Of a stretch of 64,000 nucleotides of DNA, positions 6,627 through 16,900 are shown piece after piece. The stretch's first letter is position 1, and each line of letters starts with the position of its first letter. Under the pieces are notes generated by a model. It was not told where the DNA came from, searched no databases, and was given only the letters and a program-made list of their open reading frames with translations. The position numbers were made by a program, and so were the translations under genes. Source of the stretch: Planktosalinus sp963975935 (GTDB taxonomy: Bacteria > Bacteroidota > Bacteroidia > Flavobacteriales > Flavobacteriaceae); the NCBI GenBank assembly GCA_963975935.1, contig CAXBIQ010000003.1:124001-188000 (forward strand), written 5' to 3'.

Positions 6627-9605
6627 TTAGTGATGTGCGTGAAACCCTTCTGCCAGATGATCGGTCTCACAATGGAAATCACGTTGGGGCTTTTGGCTGG
6701 GTGCCTGTGTTTTGCCGCCTCCGTTTTTCTCGTTAAGCATCATCGTGATTAAATCGTTGCGTTCTTTTTTAACGGCATTCCGCTTTTGCAAATCTTGCTC
6801 CAGGTCAAAGTAAACAGCGCCTTCAATCAAGGTCTTTTCGGGTTTTGCGTACATTGATAAGGGGTGGTCGTTCCATAACACTACATCAGCGTCTTTTCCT
6901 TCCTTGATACTGCCCACACGGTCATCAATATGCAGCATCTTTGCCGGATTGATAGTCACCATCTTCCAGGCTTCATATTCGGGCACACCGCCATACTTAA
7001 CTGTTTTAGCGGCTTCCTGATTCAATCTCCTGATCATCTCACCATCATCACTGTTAATGCTCACATTAAGGCCTGCATTGTACATTATGGCCGCATTATA
7101 AGGGATGGCATCATTCACTTCATACTTATACCCCCACCAGTCACTAAAGGTAGAAGCACCCACAACACCGTGTTTCTCCATCGTCTCTGCTACTTTATAG
7201 CCTTCAAGAATGTGTGTGAAGGTGTTGACATTGAAATCAAACTTTTCAGCGACTTTCATAAGCATGTTGATTTCGCTTTGCACATAAGAGTGACAGCTTA
7301 TGTAGCGGTCACCGTTGAGGATTTCAACAAGGGTTTCCATTTCTTCGTCATAGCGAAAGGCTTCCCCGCTTTTCTTCTTCGCCTCATATTCCTTAGCACG
7401 GTTGAAGTAATCCATATAGACCTGCTCAACACCCATTCGGGTTTGTGGAAAACGACTGTTTGAGCCCCAGTTGGATTGTTTCACGTTTTCACCCAGTGCA
7501 AACTTGATAAACTTGGGTGAGTTCTCATAAATCATATCCTCAGCATCTTCTCCCCACTTGAATTTTACAATCGCAGAGCGACCGCCAATGGGGTTTGCCG
7601 AGCCGTGCAGCAACTGGGCTGAGGTCACACCCCCGGCCAATGCCCTGTACACGCCTATATCATCAGGGTCAACCACATCTTCCATCGTTACTTCTGCAGA
7701 GGAGTTGTGACCACCCTCGTTCACTGACGATAGCGCCAGGTGAGAATGTTCATCGATAATCCCTGCCGTGAGGTGCTTGCCGGTGGCATCTACCACCTGG
7801 GCACCTCCTGCTGAAAGGTTTTTTCCTATTCTTGAAATCTTGCCATTTTTAATAAGCACATCGGTTTCTTCAAGGATACCGGCTTCTTCACCTGTCCATA
7901 CGGTGGCATTTTTAAACAGCATGTCCTTCGCTTTGGGAAGGCTTGCGTTTCCATACGCGATGTTTGGGTATGTGACCGGCATGACCTGTGGTGTGCTTTT
8001 TTCTTCAGCTTTCTTTTCTTCAGCTGCTTCATCGGCAGGGCCGGTTTTTTTGGCTCTGAAGCTGGTCTCATTACCGTTTGGCAATACCAGTCTTCCGGAA
8101 AGGTCATCTGAAGTATTGCTTATAATACCTGTCATTCGGTAAGACTCATCGTCTTTGGTGAAAGAAAGTTCCATCCAGTTTTTGGTATAGCTTAAGTTGC
8201 TTTTATGCTTAACGGTATCTTGTTTGACTTCGGCTTTGGGTTTTCCGGGTTCACCGGTGATGGCCAGCTCATAAGCCGTGCCGGCAACCCTGAGGTCATA
8301 ATTACCGCGAATGTCCTTTTGGGACATATCATTAACTTCATGCTTTTGCCCTTGTACCCAGTTTTCATAGATGGTGGTTTCCTTTTCAAACAGTGGTCCT
8401 GAGGTGATGATAAAGTTAGCGTGCGCATTGGTATTAAGGTTCCCAATGCGGTTGTTCTTAAGAATCCGGGCGGGAACGGTAGTGAGTGCTTCCAGGGCTT
8501 TCTCAAACGAGAGGCCATACTCCATGGCTTTTTGCACTTTGGCCATCAATTCTTTGGGTGACTTTAAGTCGTGCGTGGTGAAGGCAAAGGTGATATCATT
8601 GTCTGCCAGTGCTTTTGGGTTCTGCGGCGCCTGATTCCACTTGCGCATATCAGACAGCGACACATAAGCGGCCTGATAAGTATTAGAAACATCATAAGCA
8701 TCCGGAAAGTTAAGGGGGATGATATAGGTGGCATTGGTTGCCTTGACTTGATTGATATTTTCATATTCATACCCGCTACCCACGATGGTGTATTGTATGT
8801 TGAAAATGTCACCTACTTTGTCGGCCCTCAGGTTGTTGAGCTTGTCACCTGATTCAAAGATGGCGGGAAGGTTTTTATGGGCAATCAGGGCTTCCAGGGC
8901 AAGGTCTTTGGTTGTGCTGTTTCCGGCTTCATACCATTGGGCATCATAATGCAGTTGACGCAATAGCGCCATAGACCCCATCACTGAACTGGGATATGCC
9001 TGTTCCATTTCCACACTGCGCGAAAAGGAGAAGTGCTGCGTGGCTTTTTCCTGCAACACGCGCTCATTATTGTTTCCCTGCGTGTTTAAGGCAACCACCA
9101 TACCGGTGCCCCGGGCAACCCCGTCCTGATGGTGGGTGCTCACCGCTCCAAAACCGGCCTCAACCAGCTCCTTTGCTTTTTTGTCGTCAAACTTAAACTT
9201 TTCATAAGCATTGATTTCTGTCCTGATGTGGTCATTCCAGTAATAACCACTTCGGGAAGCTTCATACTGAGCGGATCTCCCGCCACCTTGACGCTTTGGT
9301 TTTTCAACACCAAAATCACTGTAAGGGTCCACAAAAGAAGGGTAGATGTGTTTTCCTTCAAGATTAATGATTGTCGCGTTTGCGGGAACCGTTACATTTT
9401 TTCCCACATTCACAACCTTGCCATTTTGAACCAGCAAGGTCCCGCCTTCAATCTTTTGAGAGGGCGTCACATAAATGGTGGCATTGGTAAAAGCTGTGTA
9501 GTTGTTGTTGGTGTGGCTTACGCCGTCATTTTTTGGAAAGTACTCTTGTGCATTTACAAAAACAAAGCAAAAGAGCAGGGGGAGTAAACATAATCGTTTT
9601 TTCAT
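6627..9605 (-). CDS. Large secreted two-module amidohydrolase
   Basis: 992 residues with a signal peptide (cleavage near VNAQ, residue 20). It contains two amidohydrolase modules. The first (about residues 30-430) has the sandwich and barrel start but reads IYPSFVDPYSDFG where HxH is expected, so it looks inactive. After a linker rich in E, K and A (about 540-570), the second module (about 580-960) keeps the metal motif IIDEHSHLAL, the later histidines SCHSYVQ and FTHILEGY, and the catalytic aspartate region SINSDDGEM. It should therefore be the active module. The extreme C-terminus is histidine-rich (DFHCETDHLAEGFHAHH). Probable role: periplasmic hydrolysis of an amide, peptide or cyclic substrate. 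It shares a transcript with the smaller gene downstream. Confidence 0.9.
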   Translation of the reverse strand: MKKRLCLLPLLFCFVFVNAQEYFPKNDGVSHTNNNYTAFTNATIYVTPSQKIEGGTLLVQNGKVVNVGKNVTVPANATIINLEGKHIYPSFVDPYSDFGVEKPKRQGGGRSAQYEASRSGYYWNDHIRTEINAYEKFKFDDKKAKELVEAGFGAVSTHHQDGVARGTGMVVALNTQGNNNERVLQEKATQHFSFSRSVEMEQAYPSSVMGSMALLRQLHYDAQWYEAGNSTTKDLALEALIAHKNLPAIFESGDKLNNLRADKVGDIFNIQYTIVGSGYEYENINQVKATNATYIIPLNFPDAYDVSNTYQAAYVSLSDMRKWNQAPQNPKALADNDITFAFTTHDLKSPKELMAKVQKAMEYGLSFEKALEALTTVPARILKNNRIGNLNTNAHANFIITSGPLFEKETTIYENWVQGQKHEVNDMSQKDIRGNYDLRVAGTAYELAITGEPGKPKAEVKQDTVKHKSNLSYTKNWMELSFTKDDESYRMTGIISNTSDDLSGRLVLPNGNETSFRAKKTGPADEAAEEKKAEEKSTPQVMPVTYPNIAYGNASLPKAKDMLFKNATVWTGEEAGILEETDVLIKNGKISRIGKNLSAGGAQVVDATGKHLTAGIIDEHSHLALSSVNEGGHNSSAEVTMEDVVDPDDIGVYRALAGGVTSAQLLHGSANPIGGRSAIVKFKWGEDAEDMIYENSPKFIKFALGENVKQSNWGSNSRFPQTRMGVEQVYMDYFNRAKEYEAKKKSGEAFRYDEEMETLVEILNGDRYISCHSYVQSEINMLMKVAEKFDFNVNTFTHILEGYKVAETMEKHGVVGASTFSDWWGYKYEVNDAIPYNAAIMYNAGLNVSINSDDGEMIRRLNQEAAKTVKYGGVPEYEAWKMVTINPAKMLHIDDRVGSIKEGKDADVVLWNDHPLSMYAKPEKTLIEGAVYFDLEQDLQKRNAVKKERNDLITMMLNEKNGGGKTQAPSQKPQRDFHCETDHLAEGFHAHH

Positions 9606-9763
9606 TGGGTATTAGTTTTGTGTGAGTAAGTCCGGCTAAAGATAGTCATGAGACTTAAAAGGAATACAGGGGTTTAATACTTTAACAAATTTTTAGGAAA
9701 TAAACACACTCATAATTCCTTCTGAATCGCTACCATTTGCAACTAACCTAATCCCTATTTTAC

Positions 9764-9771
9764 TATATTTG
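9764..9771 (+). promoter_or_regulatory. -7 promoter element of the S10 peptidase gene
   Basis: TATATTTG matches TAnnTTTG exactly and lies 28 bases before the ATG at 9800. A TTTG occurs at 9736-9739, 24 bases upstream, slightly farther than the usual -33 spacing. Confidence 0.5.
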
Positions 9772-9799
9772 AAATCTTGAATCAAAACAAGCCGTTGCT

Positions 9800-11296
9800 A
9801 TGAAACTCAAAATCACCCTTCTCTTTTTTATTTCTTTCTTTTGTATCCAGGCCCAAAACAGTCAGGACAGAATGCTGCCCGTTGATACTACCATTGTCAC
9901 GCAGGACAAAGTGACCGTGAATGGAACGCTCATCAATTATACCGTTACCACCGGCACCCAACCCGTGTGGGATGAAGCCGGGACCCCCATCGCCTCGCTT
10001 CATTATACCTATTACACCCGCAGTAACATACAAAATAAAGAACACCGCCCGCTGGTAATTTCTTTTAACGGCGGTCCGGGATCGGCTTCGGTTTGGATGC
10101 ATTTGGCTTATACAGGCCCACGTATTTTAAATATTGATGATGAAGGCTATCCTGTGCAACCTTATGGGTTTAAAGACAATCCATACTCCATACTCGATGT
10201 AGCCGATATTGTGTATGTCAATCCCGTAAACACAGGTTATTCAAGAATGATTCCTGAAGATGGAAAGGATATAGACCGCTCCAAATTTTTTGGCATCAAT
10301 GCAGACATCAGCTATCTGGCCGAGTGGCTCAACACCTTTGTGACCCGCAACAATCGCTGGCTTTCGCCGAAATACCTCATTGGTGAAAGTTATGGTGGGG
10401 TGCGTGTTGCCGGCTTCTCCCTCGCGCTTCAAAACCGCCACTGGATGTACCTCAACGGGGTGATTATGGTCTCCCCGGCAGACTATAAAATACTGCGCAG
10501 TGATAACCTCGAGTCGCAAGCCCTCAACCTCCCATATTATACCGCAACGGCCTGGTACCACAAACAATTAAGCCCACAACTGCAACAAAAAGACCTCTAT
10601 GACATCCTTCCCGAAGTGGAAACCTTTACCATTGAAAAATTGATGCCCGCTATCGCGAAAGGAGGCTTTATCACTGAAACCGAAAGAAAAGCAATCGCCG
10701 AAAAAATGGCTTTCTATTCCGGTTTAACCGAAAAGGAAATTTTACAGCACAACCTCGTCGTGCCCACGGGTTACTTCTGGAAAGCCCTGTTGCGTGATGC
10801 CACCGGAAACACCATTGGTCGCCTTGACTCCCGCTACCTGGGCATTGACCGTCAGGAAGCCGGTATGTCACCGGATTATAGTGCCGAGCTCACCTCGTGG
10901 CTGCACTCCTTCACACCCGCCATAAATCATTACTTTCAAAACGACCTGGGTTTTAAAACCGATATCAAATACAATGTGTTCGGAAACGTAAGGCCCTGGG
11001 ATATGGAAAACGATAACACCCGTGATGACCTGCGCCAGGCCATGGCACAAAATCCTTATTTGAATGTGTTGTTTCAAAGTGGTTATTATGATGGTGCCAC
11101 CACTTATTTTCACGCCAAATACACCATGTGGCAAATGGACCCCTCTGGAAAACTAAAAGACAGACTCGACTTTAAAGGCTATCGCAGCGGTCATATGATG
11201 TACCTGCGCCGCGAGGACCTGAAAAAATCAAATGATGACTTAAGAGAGTTCATTTTAAGAACGAGTAAAAAAGGAGAAGTGGCGAAGTATGATTAA
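9800..11296 (+). CDS. Secreted S10-family serine carboxypeptidase
   Basis: 498 residues with a signal peptide ending near CIQAQ (residue 19). It has the alpha/beta-hydrolase features of peptidase family S10: the oxyanion-loop motif NGGPGSAS at residues 90-97, the nucleophile elbow GESYGG with Ser197, the acid region QSGYYDGATTYF, and the histidine segment GYRSGHMMY near the C-terminus. It should remove C-terminal amino acids from peptides in the periplasm or outside the cell. The gene is divergent from the two-module amidohydrolase (194-base shared control region). That fits a peptide-scavenging neighbourhood, but co-regulation is only inferred. Confidence 0.93.
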   Translation: MKLKITLLFFISFFCIQAQNSQDRMLPVDTTIVTQDKVTVNGTLINYTVTTGTQPVWDEAGTPIASLHYTYYTRSNIQNKEHRPLVISFNGGPGSASVWMHLAYTGPRILNIDDEGYPVQPYGFKDNPYSILDVADIVYVNPVNTGYSRMIPEDGKDIDRSKFFGINADISYLAEWLNTFVTRNNRWLSPKYLIGESYGGVRVAGFSLALQNRHWMYLNGVIMVSPADYKILRSDNLESQALNLPYYTATAWYHKQLSPQLQQKDLYDILPEVETFTIEKLMPAIAKGGFITETERKAIAEKMAFYSGLTEKEILQHNLVVPTGYFWKALLRDATGNTIGRLDSRYLGIDRQEAGMSPDYSAELTSWLHSFTPAINHYFQNDLGFKTDIKYNVFGNVRPWDMENDNTRDDLRQAMAQNPYLNVLFQSGYYDGATTYFHAKYTMWQMDPSGKLKDRLDFKGYRSGHMMYLRREDLKKSNDDLREFILRTSKKGEVAKYD

Positions 11297-11323
11297 GGTT
11301 TAATGTTTTTTACTTAAGGCCTA

Positions 11324-11358
11324 AGACTTTAGACGTTAGATGTGAGACGTGAGACAGT
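11324..11358. repeat. Five degenerate tandem 7-base repeats
   Basis: Between two convergent genes there are five head-to-tail heptamers: AGACTTT, AGACGTT, AGATGTG, AGACGTG, AGACAGT. All begin with AGA(C/T). No hairpin or T-run accompanies them. This looks like slippage-generated intergenic sequence rather than a binding site. Confidence 0.65.
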
Positions 11359-11403
11359 ACTTTGGATTACCGGTCACCCGTCATCGGTCTTCTGATATGC
11401 CCC

Positions 11404-12702
11404 TTATTCCTTTACCATCTTTTGAACAGCGTTGTACCCATCTGCAAACGTGACTTTTATAAAATACACGCCTGAAGGGAAGGAGGCCGTACTCAGAAGC
11501 ATTTCATACCCTGAAACAGAGTGGGTTACCAAAAGGCGGCTTTGGGCTGTGAACACTTCAATCTTTATGATTTCTCTTGCCGCTTTTAAAGTAACACTAT
11601 CATCAGCGGGATTGGGGCTTAGGTGCAAGGTATGCTTTGTGAAATCTGGAGTTCTAAGTTCACACTCCAGATCATTGATGTATTCCCAAATCTGGTCATT
11701 GAGTAAAAAGGGAACCGGCAGGTCATCGGGGTTTTCACCCATACGCATCCATACCATATTTTCAGAAGGAACCACATTGAGAAACTGGCCGTCCCTGCCC
11801 AAAGCGGCATAGGTGTCAGCGGGCGCATTGGGAAACATGGGTCCGGTAAAAAGCGTTTGTAGCCCCGGCACCATATAGGTAGCAGAGCCATTCAACCACC
11901 ACAGGTAGCCATATGCTTCATTGAGGGGCTGGCTGGTGGTAACCATCTGGTTGAAGTAATTGCTGTCGGTCATTATTTGATTTCCGTCCCAGGTGCCATT
12001 ATTGAGCATAAGCAATCCAAAACGGGCCATACTTCTTGCATTGCTGAAAAACACATTGTTGTTATCCACAGAAATAAACATTCCCGTCATACCCGTTGGG
12101 GTTTTTAGTTTTTGGGTGATATAGTTGTTTAACGTAGTGCCTGTGGCATTTTCAATCACGGGATCCAGCAGGGTATAAGGCGCATTGTGATAGGCCCACC
12201 GGGTTCCGGGGGTAGCTAGACATTCCAAACAACTGCTACTAGTACAGGTAGGATCAGGCACACCGTCGTCAAGTCCGCTGGTCATAGCCAGTTGATTTTC
12301 GATGGTAATAGTTAGTTCCTCTGTGGGAGTGCAACTTGTCCATCCCTGACCCAAATATGTTACTGTAGGATAATTAATGGATAAAAACCCTTCCTGTTGG
12401 GCGATACCGGTCATAAAGCCGGTAATGGTTTTTCCGGCAGAGGCCCAGTACCAGGGGGAGGCCATGGTATGACCATCAAAATAGCTTTCGATCACAATTT
12501 TCCCGTCTTTCAGGAGGATAAATGCTTTGGTATTATTGTCTTCCAGAAAGGTGTTGAGTAAATCGATTTTATCGGGGCACCAGTTTAGCGATGCCGGGGG
12601 CAGTGTTTCCCAGGTGTTGCCTGTAGTGGGCGGAAAATAAAGGTTTTGCGCCTGAACGCTTAACGAAACAAATGGCAACAAAAGCAGGAGCAGGGGTTTC
12701 AT
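11404..12702 (-). CDS. T9SS-sorted serine hydrolase (class C beta-lactamase fold)
   Basis: I place the start at the ATG at 12700-12702, which gives a clean signal peptide beginning MKPLLLLLLPF and ending at VQAQ. An in-frame start 40 codons upstream would bury it. The 432-residue protein has the SxxK nucleophile motif in WASAGKTITG, the Tyr-x-Asn motif in AYHNAPY, and a beta-lactamase/esterase body. Its last 70 residues (from LSPNPADDSV to the C-terminal KMVKE) are a typical T9SS type A sorting domain, so it is predicted to be exported across the outer membrane and attached to the cell surface. Substrate (ester, peptide or lactam) cannot be read from the sequence. Confidence 0.9.
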   Translation of the reverse strand: MKPLLLLLLPFVSLSVQAQNLYFPPTTGNTWETLPPASLNWCPDKIDLLNTFLEDNNTKAFILLKDGKIVIESYFDGHTMASPWYWASAGKTITGFMTGIAQQEGFLSINYPTVTYLGQGWTSCTPTEELTITIENQLAMTSGLDDGVPDPTCTSSSCLECLATPGTRWAYHNAPYTLLDPVIENATGTTLNNYITQKLKTPTGMTGMFISVDNNNVFFSNARSMARFGLLMLNNGTWDGNQIMTDSNYFNQMVTTSQPLNEAYGYLWWLNGSATYMVPGLQTLFTGPMFPNAPADTYAALGRDGQFLNVVPSENMVWMRMGENPDDLPVPFLLNDQIWEYINDLECELRTPDFTKHTLHLSPNPADDSVTLKAAREIIKIEVFTAQSRLLVTHSVSGYEMLLSTASFPSGVYFIKVTFADGYNAVQKMVKE

Positions 12703-12873
12703 AGGAACAGGTTTTAGTGCTTTGACTAAATTAAAATAAAAAAGTTTAACGACAATTGCCCCGTTTCCATTAAAAGAAATTGGGGGTACTATTATTTTAA
12801 AACTACCTGAATGGGTGAGCACACGATAGTGCTTTCTGCGTAATTTTAGAATTTATTTTTAAATCATCAAAAT

Positions 12874-13476
12874 ATGAAAAGAGCATTAGTAGTATTCGTT
12901 ATAGCCCTGGTATTTATTTCGTGTAAAACCGAAAAAAAATCAGAAGTTGAAAAATCTGTTGACAATTTATCCAACACCATCAAAGCTGCTACAAAAATGG
13001 ATGAAATGAAAGAAGAAGTGGCTGATTTAAGCAAAATAACGCCAATAACTAAAGACGACTTTAAATCCTGGTTACCCGATGAAATTGATGGACTCAAACG
13101 CACGAAGTATGCTGCCGGTAACGCGATGATGGTCAATATTAGCTCGATTGAAGCAACCTACCAAAACGATGACAAATCCAAAGAAATTAAAATCAATGTC
13201 ATTGATCGCGCAGGAGAAATGGGGGCATCAGCTACTATGGGGTTAACAATGATGTTTTCAATGGACTTTGATGAAGAAACCAATAATAGTTACAAGCGTA
13301 GCGTTACAAAAAACGGTGTCAAAGCCGTGGAAGAATACTTCACCCAACAAAACCGAACCGAACTGCAAATGCTTCAAAATAACGAGCGATTTTATGTCAA
13401 TCTAAACGCTAAGGGATTCAATCCTGATGAAAGCTGGAAACTTGTTAATAGATTTAACTTCAAGGATTTAGAATAA
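12874..13476 (+). CDS. Putative lipoprotein of unknown function
   Basis: 200 residues starting with a lipoprotein signal ending LVFISC, so Cys17 would be lipidated. A lysine- and glutamate-rich, probably helical linker (about residues 18-55) leads to a compact domain containing DDFKSWLPDEIDGLKRTKY and a GEMGASATMGLTMMFSMDF stretch. The latter is hydrophobic but internal. I do not recognise the family. The stop codon is one base before the start of the next small lipoprotein gene, so the two are almost certainly co-transcribed and may act together in the periplasm. Confidence 0.82.
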   Translation: MKRALVVFVIALVFISCKTEKKSEVEKSVDNLSNTIKAATKMDEMKEEVADLSKITPITKDDFKSWLPDEIDGLKRTKYAAGNAMMVNISSIEATYQNDDKSKEIKINVIDRAGEMGASATMGLTMMFSMDFDEETNNSYKRSVTKNGVKAVEEYFTQQNRTELQMLQNNERFYVNLNAKGFNPDESWKLVNRFNFKDLE

Positions 13477-13477
13477 A

Positions 13478-13786
13478 ATGATACGTATTTTAGCCCTGAT
13501 TTCTTTTTTATTGATTGCTTGCAACGCCTCGCAAAACGCTAGCTATTTTAAATCAAAAAAGGCCCAAAAAGTATCTGAGGAAAATCTGGTGTATATCTAT
13601 CAAAACCGAGGTTGTCCTGATTTCTCAGAAACCTATAAAAACTATGGATTTAAAATAGAATGTGGCACCGATGTTTTGGACAGTTTGGTGCAACAAAAAA
13701 ATAATAGGGTTGTTGAAAAAATTGAAAAGCACTACGGCAAAGGTTGGTTTTATGAAAATTTTCAGCTGTTTATATCAAAGAATTAA
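13478..13786 (+). CDS. Small putative lipoprotein
   Basis: 102 residues with a lipobox LLIAC near residue 15. The mature part is short and charged, with three more cysteines or cysteine-like positions (GCPDF and ECGTD give two) that could form a disulfide in the periplasm. The start lies one base after the previous stop, which argues for translational coupling. No family recognised. Confidence 0.75.
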   Translation: MIRILALISFLLIACNASQNASYFKSKKAQKVSEENLVYIYQNRGCPDFSETYKNYGFKIECGTDVLDSLVQQKNNRVVEKIEKHYGKGWFYENFQLFISKN

Positions 13787-13905
13787 AAGGGATAATGCTC
13801 ATTTCTAGCTTTAAAGAGTGAAGCAATATGTTCAAAAGTTTATTTTTAACTTCAATCACTACAAAAAAAATAGTACTTTAACATTTTCTATGGAAGTATA
13901 AGAAA

Positions 13906-16900
13906 ATGAGAGCTATTTTAATCACCTTTCTCTTTTCATTTACAATAAGCAATTTATCAATTGCCCAAAGTCCGAATGTGGTTTTCTCACATTTGAGTGT
14001 AAAAGACGGCCTGTCACAAAATTCGGTAACGGCCATACTACAGGACAGCAAGGGTTTTATGTGGTTTGGCACGCACGACGGTCTTAACAAATATGATGGA
14101 ACCGGATTTAAAACTTACAGGCACGAGCGCAACAATTCCAATAGCATTAGTAACAATTATATATGGGATTTGCATGAAGACGCAGAAGGTGTGCTGTGGA
14201 TTGCCACCTTTGGTGGTGGTCTTAACAGCCTCGACCTAAAAACCGGTATTATTGAACGCTTTTCCTATCAACCCAATGAACCAAATTCCTTTCCCAGTAA
14301 TCGTATTTTTTCTATTCAAGAAGGTAAAGACGGGATCCTTTGGATTGGTGCCAATGAAGGACTCATTCGTTTTGATAAAAAAACAAAAACTTCAAAACTT
14401 TTTCTCTCCACTACTTCCCCACAAGGCGTTTTGCTGGACAATTATACAGGCATCGTTACCTCTGACGGAAATGGGAATCTCTGGCTAAGAACAGATAATG
14501 GCCTCACTCTGTTTAACACCCAAACTTTAGAACCCACCTATTTTACTCACAGTCCTTTTTCAAGTGAGCATAGCCTGGGTGATATTTATGATATCAAATG
14601 GCACAATAACAAACTCTTAGTGGGCTGTGATATCGGTTTACTTGAAATTGATGTCATCAATAAAACAGATCGTTTTTTGTTGCTTTCTTCTGATGTTTCT
14701 TCTGAAAACTCTTCTGTTACTTTTCAAAAAATTCTTTCGGTAGGCGAACAACAATTTTACATTGGCACACATTCCGGCTTGGTGTTTTTTGATGCTGAAA
14801 ACAATTCACATTACCGCTATGAAAATAGTAAAGAAGATGAAAAAAGCCTGGTGCATAATCACGTACTGAGCCTCAGGCAATCCAAAGATGGTGTGGTGTG
14901 GATTGGCACTCGCAACGGCATTGATAAAATTGATTTTATGGTGCCGGATTTTATTCATTTCAGAAATTTTTCGTTACCCAATGCACTCAATGTTAAGAAC
15001 ATCAAATCTTTCATAGAAACCAAAAACGAGTTGTTGTGGATTGGTTCTACATCTGGCCTCAATTTATATGATAAAAATAAGGATGTGTTTGTTGATATTT
15101 CAGACATAAGAAATCAAATGACTTCAGATTATTTATTGCACATCTCCAAAGACAGCAAAGAAAACATCTGGATAGGAACCCGCACCGGTGGATTTTATCA
15201 AATTGACCCCCAACTCAATATCAAAAAAATCACACCTGAAAATAAAGATGCTTCCAATGCCCGTGTACATTTTATTACTGAAGATCGTCAAGGGTTTATT
15301 TGGGTGGGCACCGGAGGTGAAGGTCTTTGGCGGTATGATCCCCGCACCAATCGAGTAAAAATGTATCCGCTATCCAAAGATGGAAAAGGTCCCAGCCATC
15401 CATATATTTTTGCAATTTTGGAAGACAGTTTTCAAAATCTCTGGCTGGGGACACCCACTGGCGGACTCAATCTTTTTGACCGCGAAAAAGAGGACTTTCT
15501 CTATTTCCAAAACCATCCTGATAACACAAACAGTTTAGCAAATGATTTAGTTTTAACATTGGCAGAAGACAGCAACAACCAACTCTGGATTGGGACTACC
15601 GGTGGATTGAGTAAACTAACCATTCCGCTTCAACACAATCTTTACTCCAAACTCAAGGAACTCAAAGAACAAGGGTCAGATTCCTTGTTTGTAAATTTTG
15701 GTAGGCCCGAAGGATTTCCCAATGAAGTGATTTACGGAATTCTAGAAGACCCTCAACAAAACCTATGGATGTCCACCAATCAGGGATTGGTACAATTTGA
15801 CACCCAAACCGAAAGCATTATCAACATCTATGAAGCAGGTCACGGCTTGCAAAGCAATGAATTCAATCAAAACAGCTATCACAAGGGACCCTCAGGTTTG
15901 ATGTATTTTGGGGGAATCGATGGCTTTAATATTTTTAATCCCGAAAACATCAAAGGCAATACCTTTATTCCTGAAGTGCGTATCACCGGCTTGTCTATTT
16001 TAAATAAGCCTGTTCTTGTTGGTCAAGCCGAAAAAAACAAAATCCCGATACTTGACAAAGAACCTTATTTTAAGGAATCCATCACACTTTCGTGGAAACA
16101 AAAAGTCGTGAGCTTTCATTTTGCAGCACTTAGTTATATCAGTCCCGAAAAAAACAGTTACCAATATAAAATGGAAGGTTTTGATGAAGAATGGGTACTC
16201 GCCGGAAACACCAACCAAACCACCTACACCAATCTCGACCCGGGAACGTATACCTTTCGTGTAAACGCAGCAAACAATAGCGGAATATGGAATGAAATCG
16301 GTACTGTCATTACTGTAAAAGTAAATCCGCCGCCGTGGCGCAGTTGGTATGCTTATGTGGCTTATTTGTTGCTTTTTCTTGCTGCAATCTATGTTTTTAT
16401 TAAATACCGCGTTAACCAAGCGACACAGGCACTTTTACGAAAAGCCGAAATTGAACGCGTAAGAGTTGAAGAACGGGAAATCTTCAGAAGACGCAGCTCA
16501 CAAGATTTTCACGACGAGGCGGGTAATAAAATCACCCGAATTAGTCTTGTTACGGCTCTCGCCAAACAAGAAGCAAACACAAACGACCATCTAAAAGGCT
16601 ACCTACATAAAATTGAAGAAAACGTGCAAGAACTCAATACCGGTATGCGCGATTTTATCTGGGCTTTAGACCCGGGAAAAGACACCCTGTATGAAACTTT
16701 GCATCGCTTTGAAGATTTTGCGTCAGGATTTTGTGAAGATGCCCAAGTTCGTTTTCAAAGCGATGGAGTTGATGAATATTTAAATGACTTTCCGCTAAAT
16801 ATGAATCAACGTAGGCATTTGTTGTTGATTCTTAAAGAAACTTTGCACAACAGCATCAAACACGCAGCTCCCAAAAACATTCAGCTAAGGGTTACAACTG

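Noticed and set aside
16000..16419. 139-codon minus-strand open frame inside the propeller sensor kinase
   Set aside because: Lies over the Y_Y_Y and membrane-span region of the kinase in the wrong strand; no independent promoter or motif.
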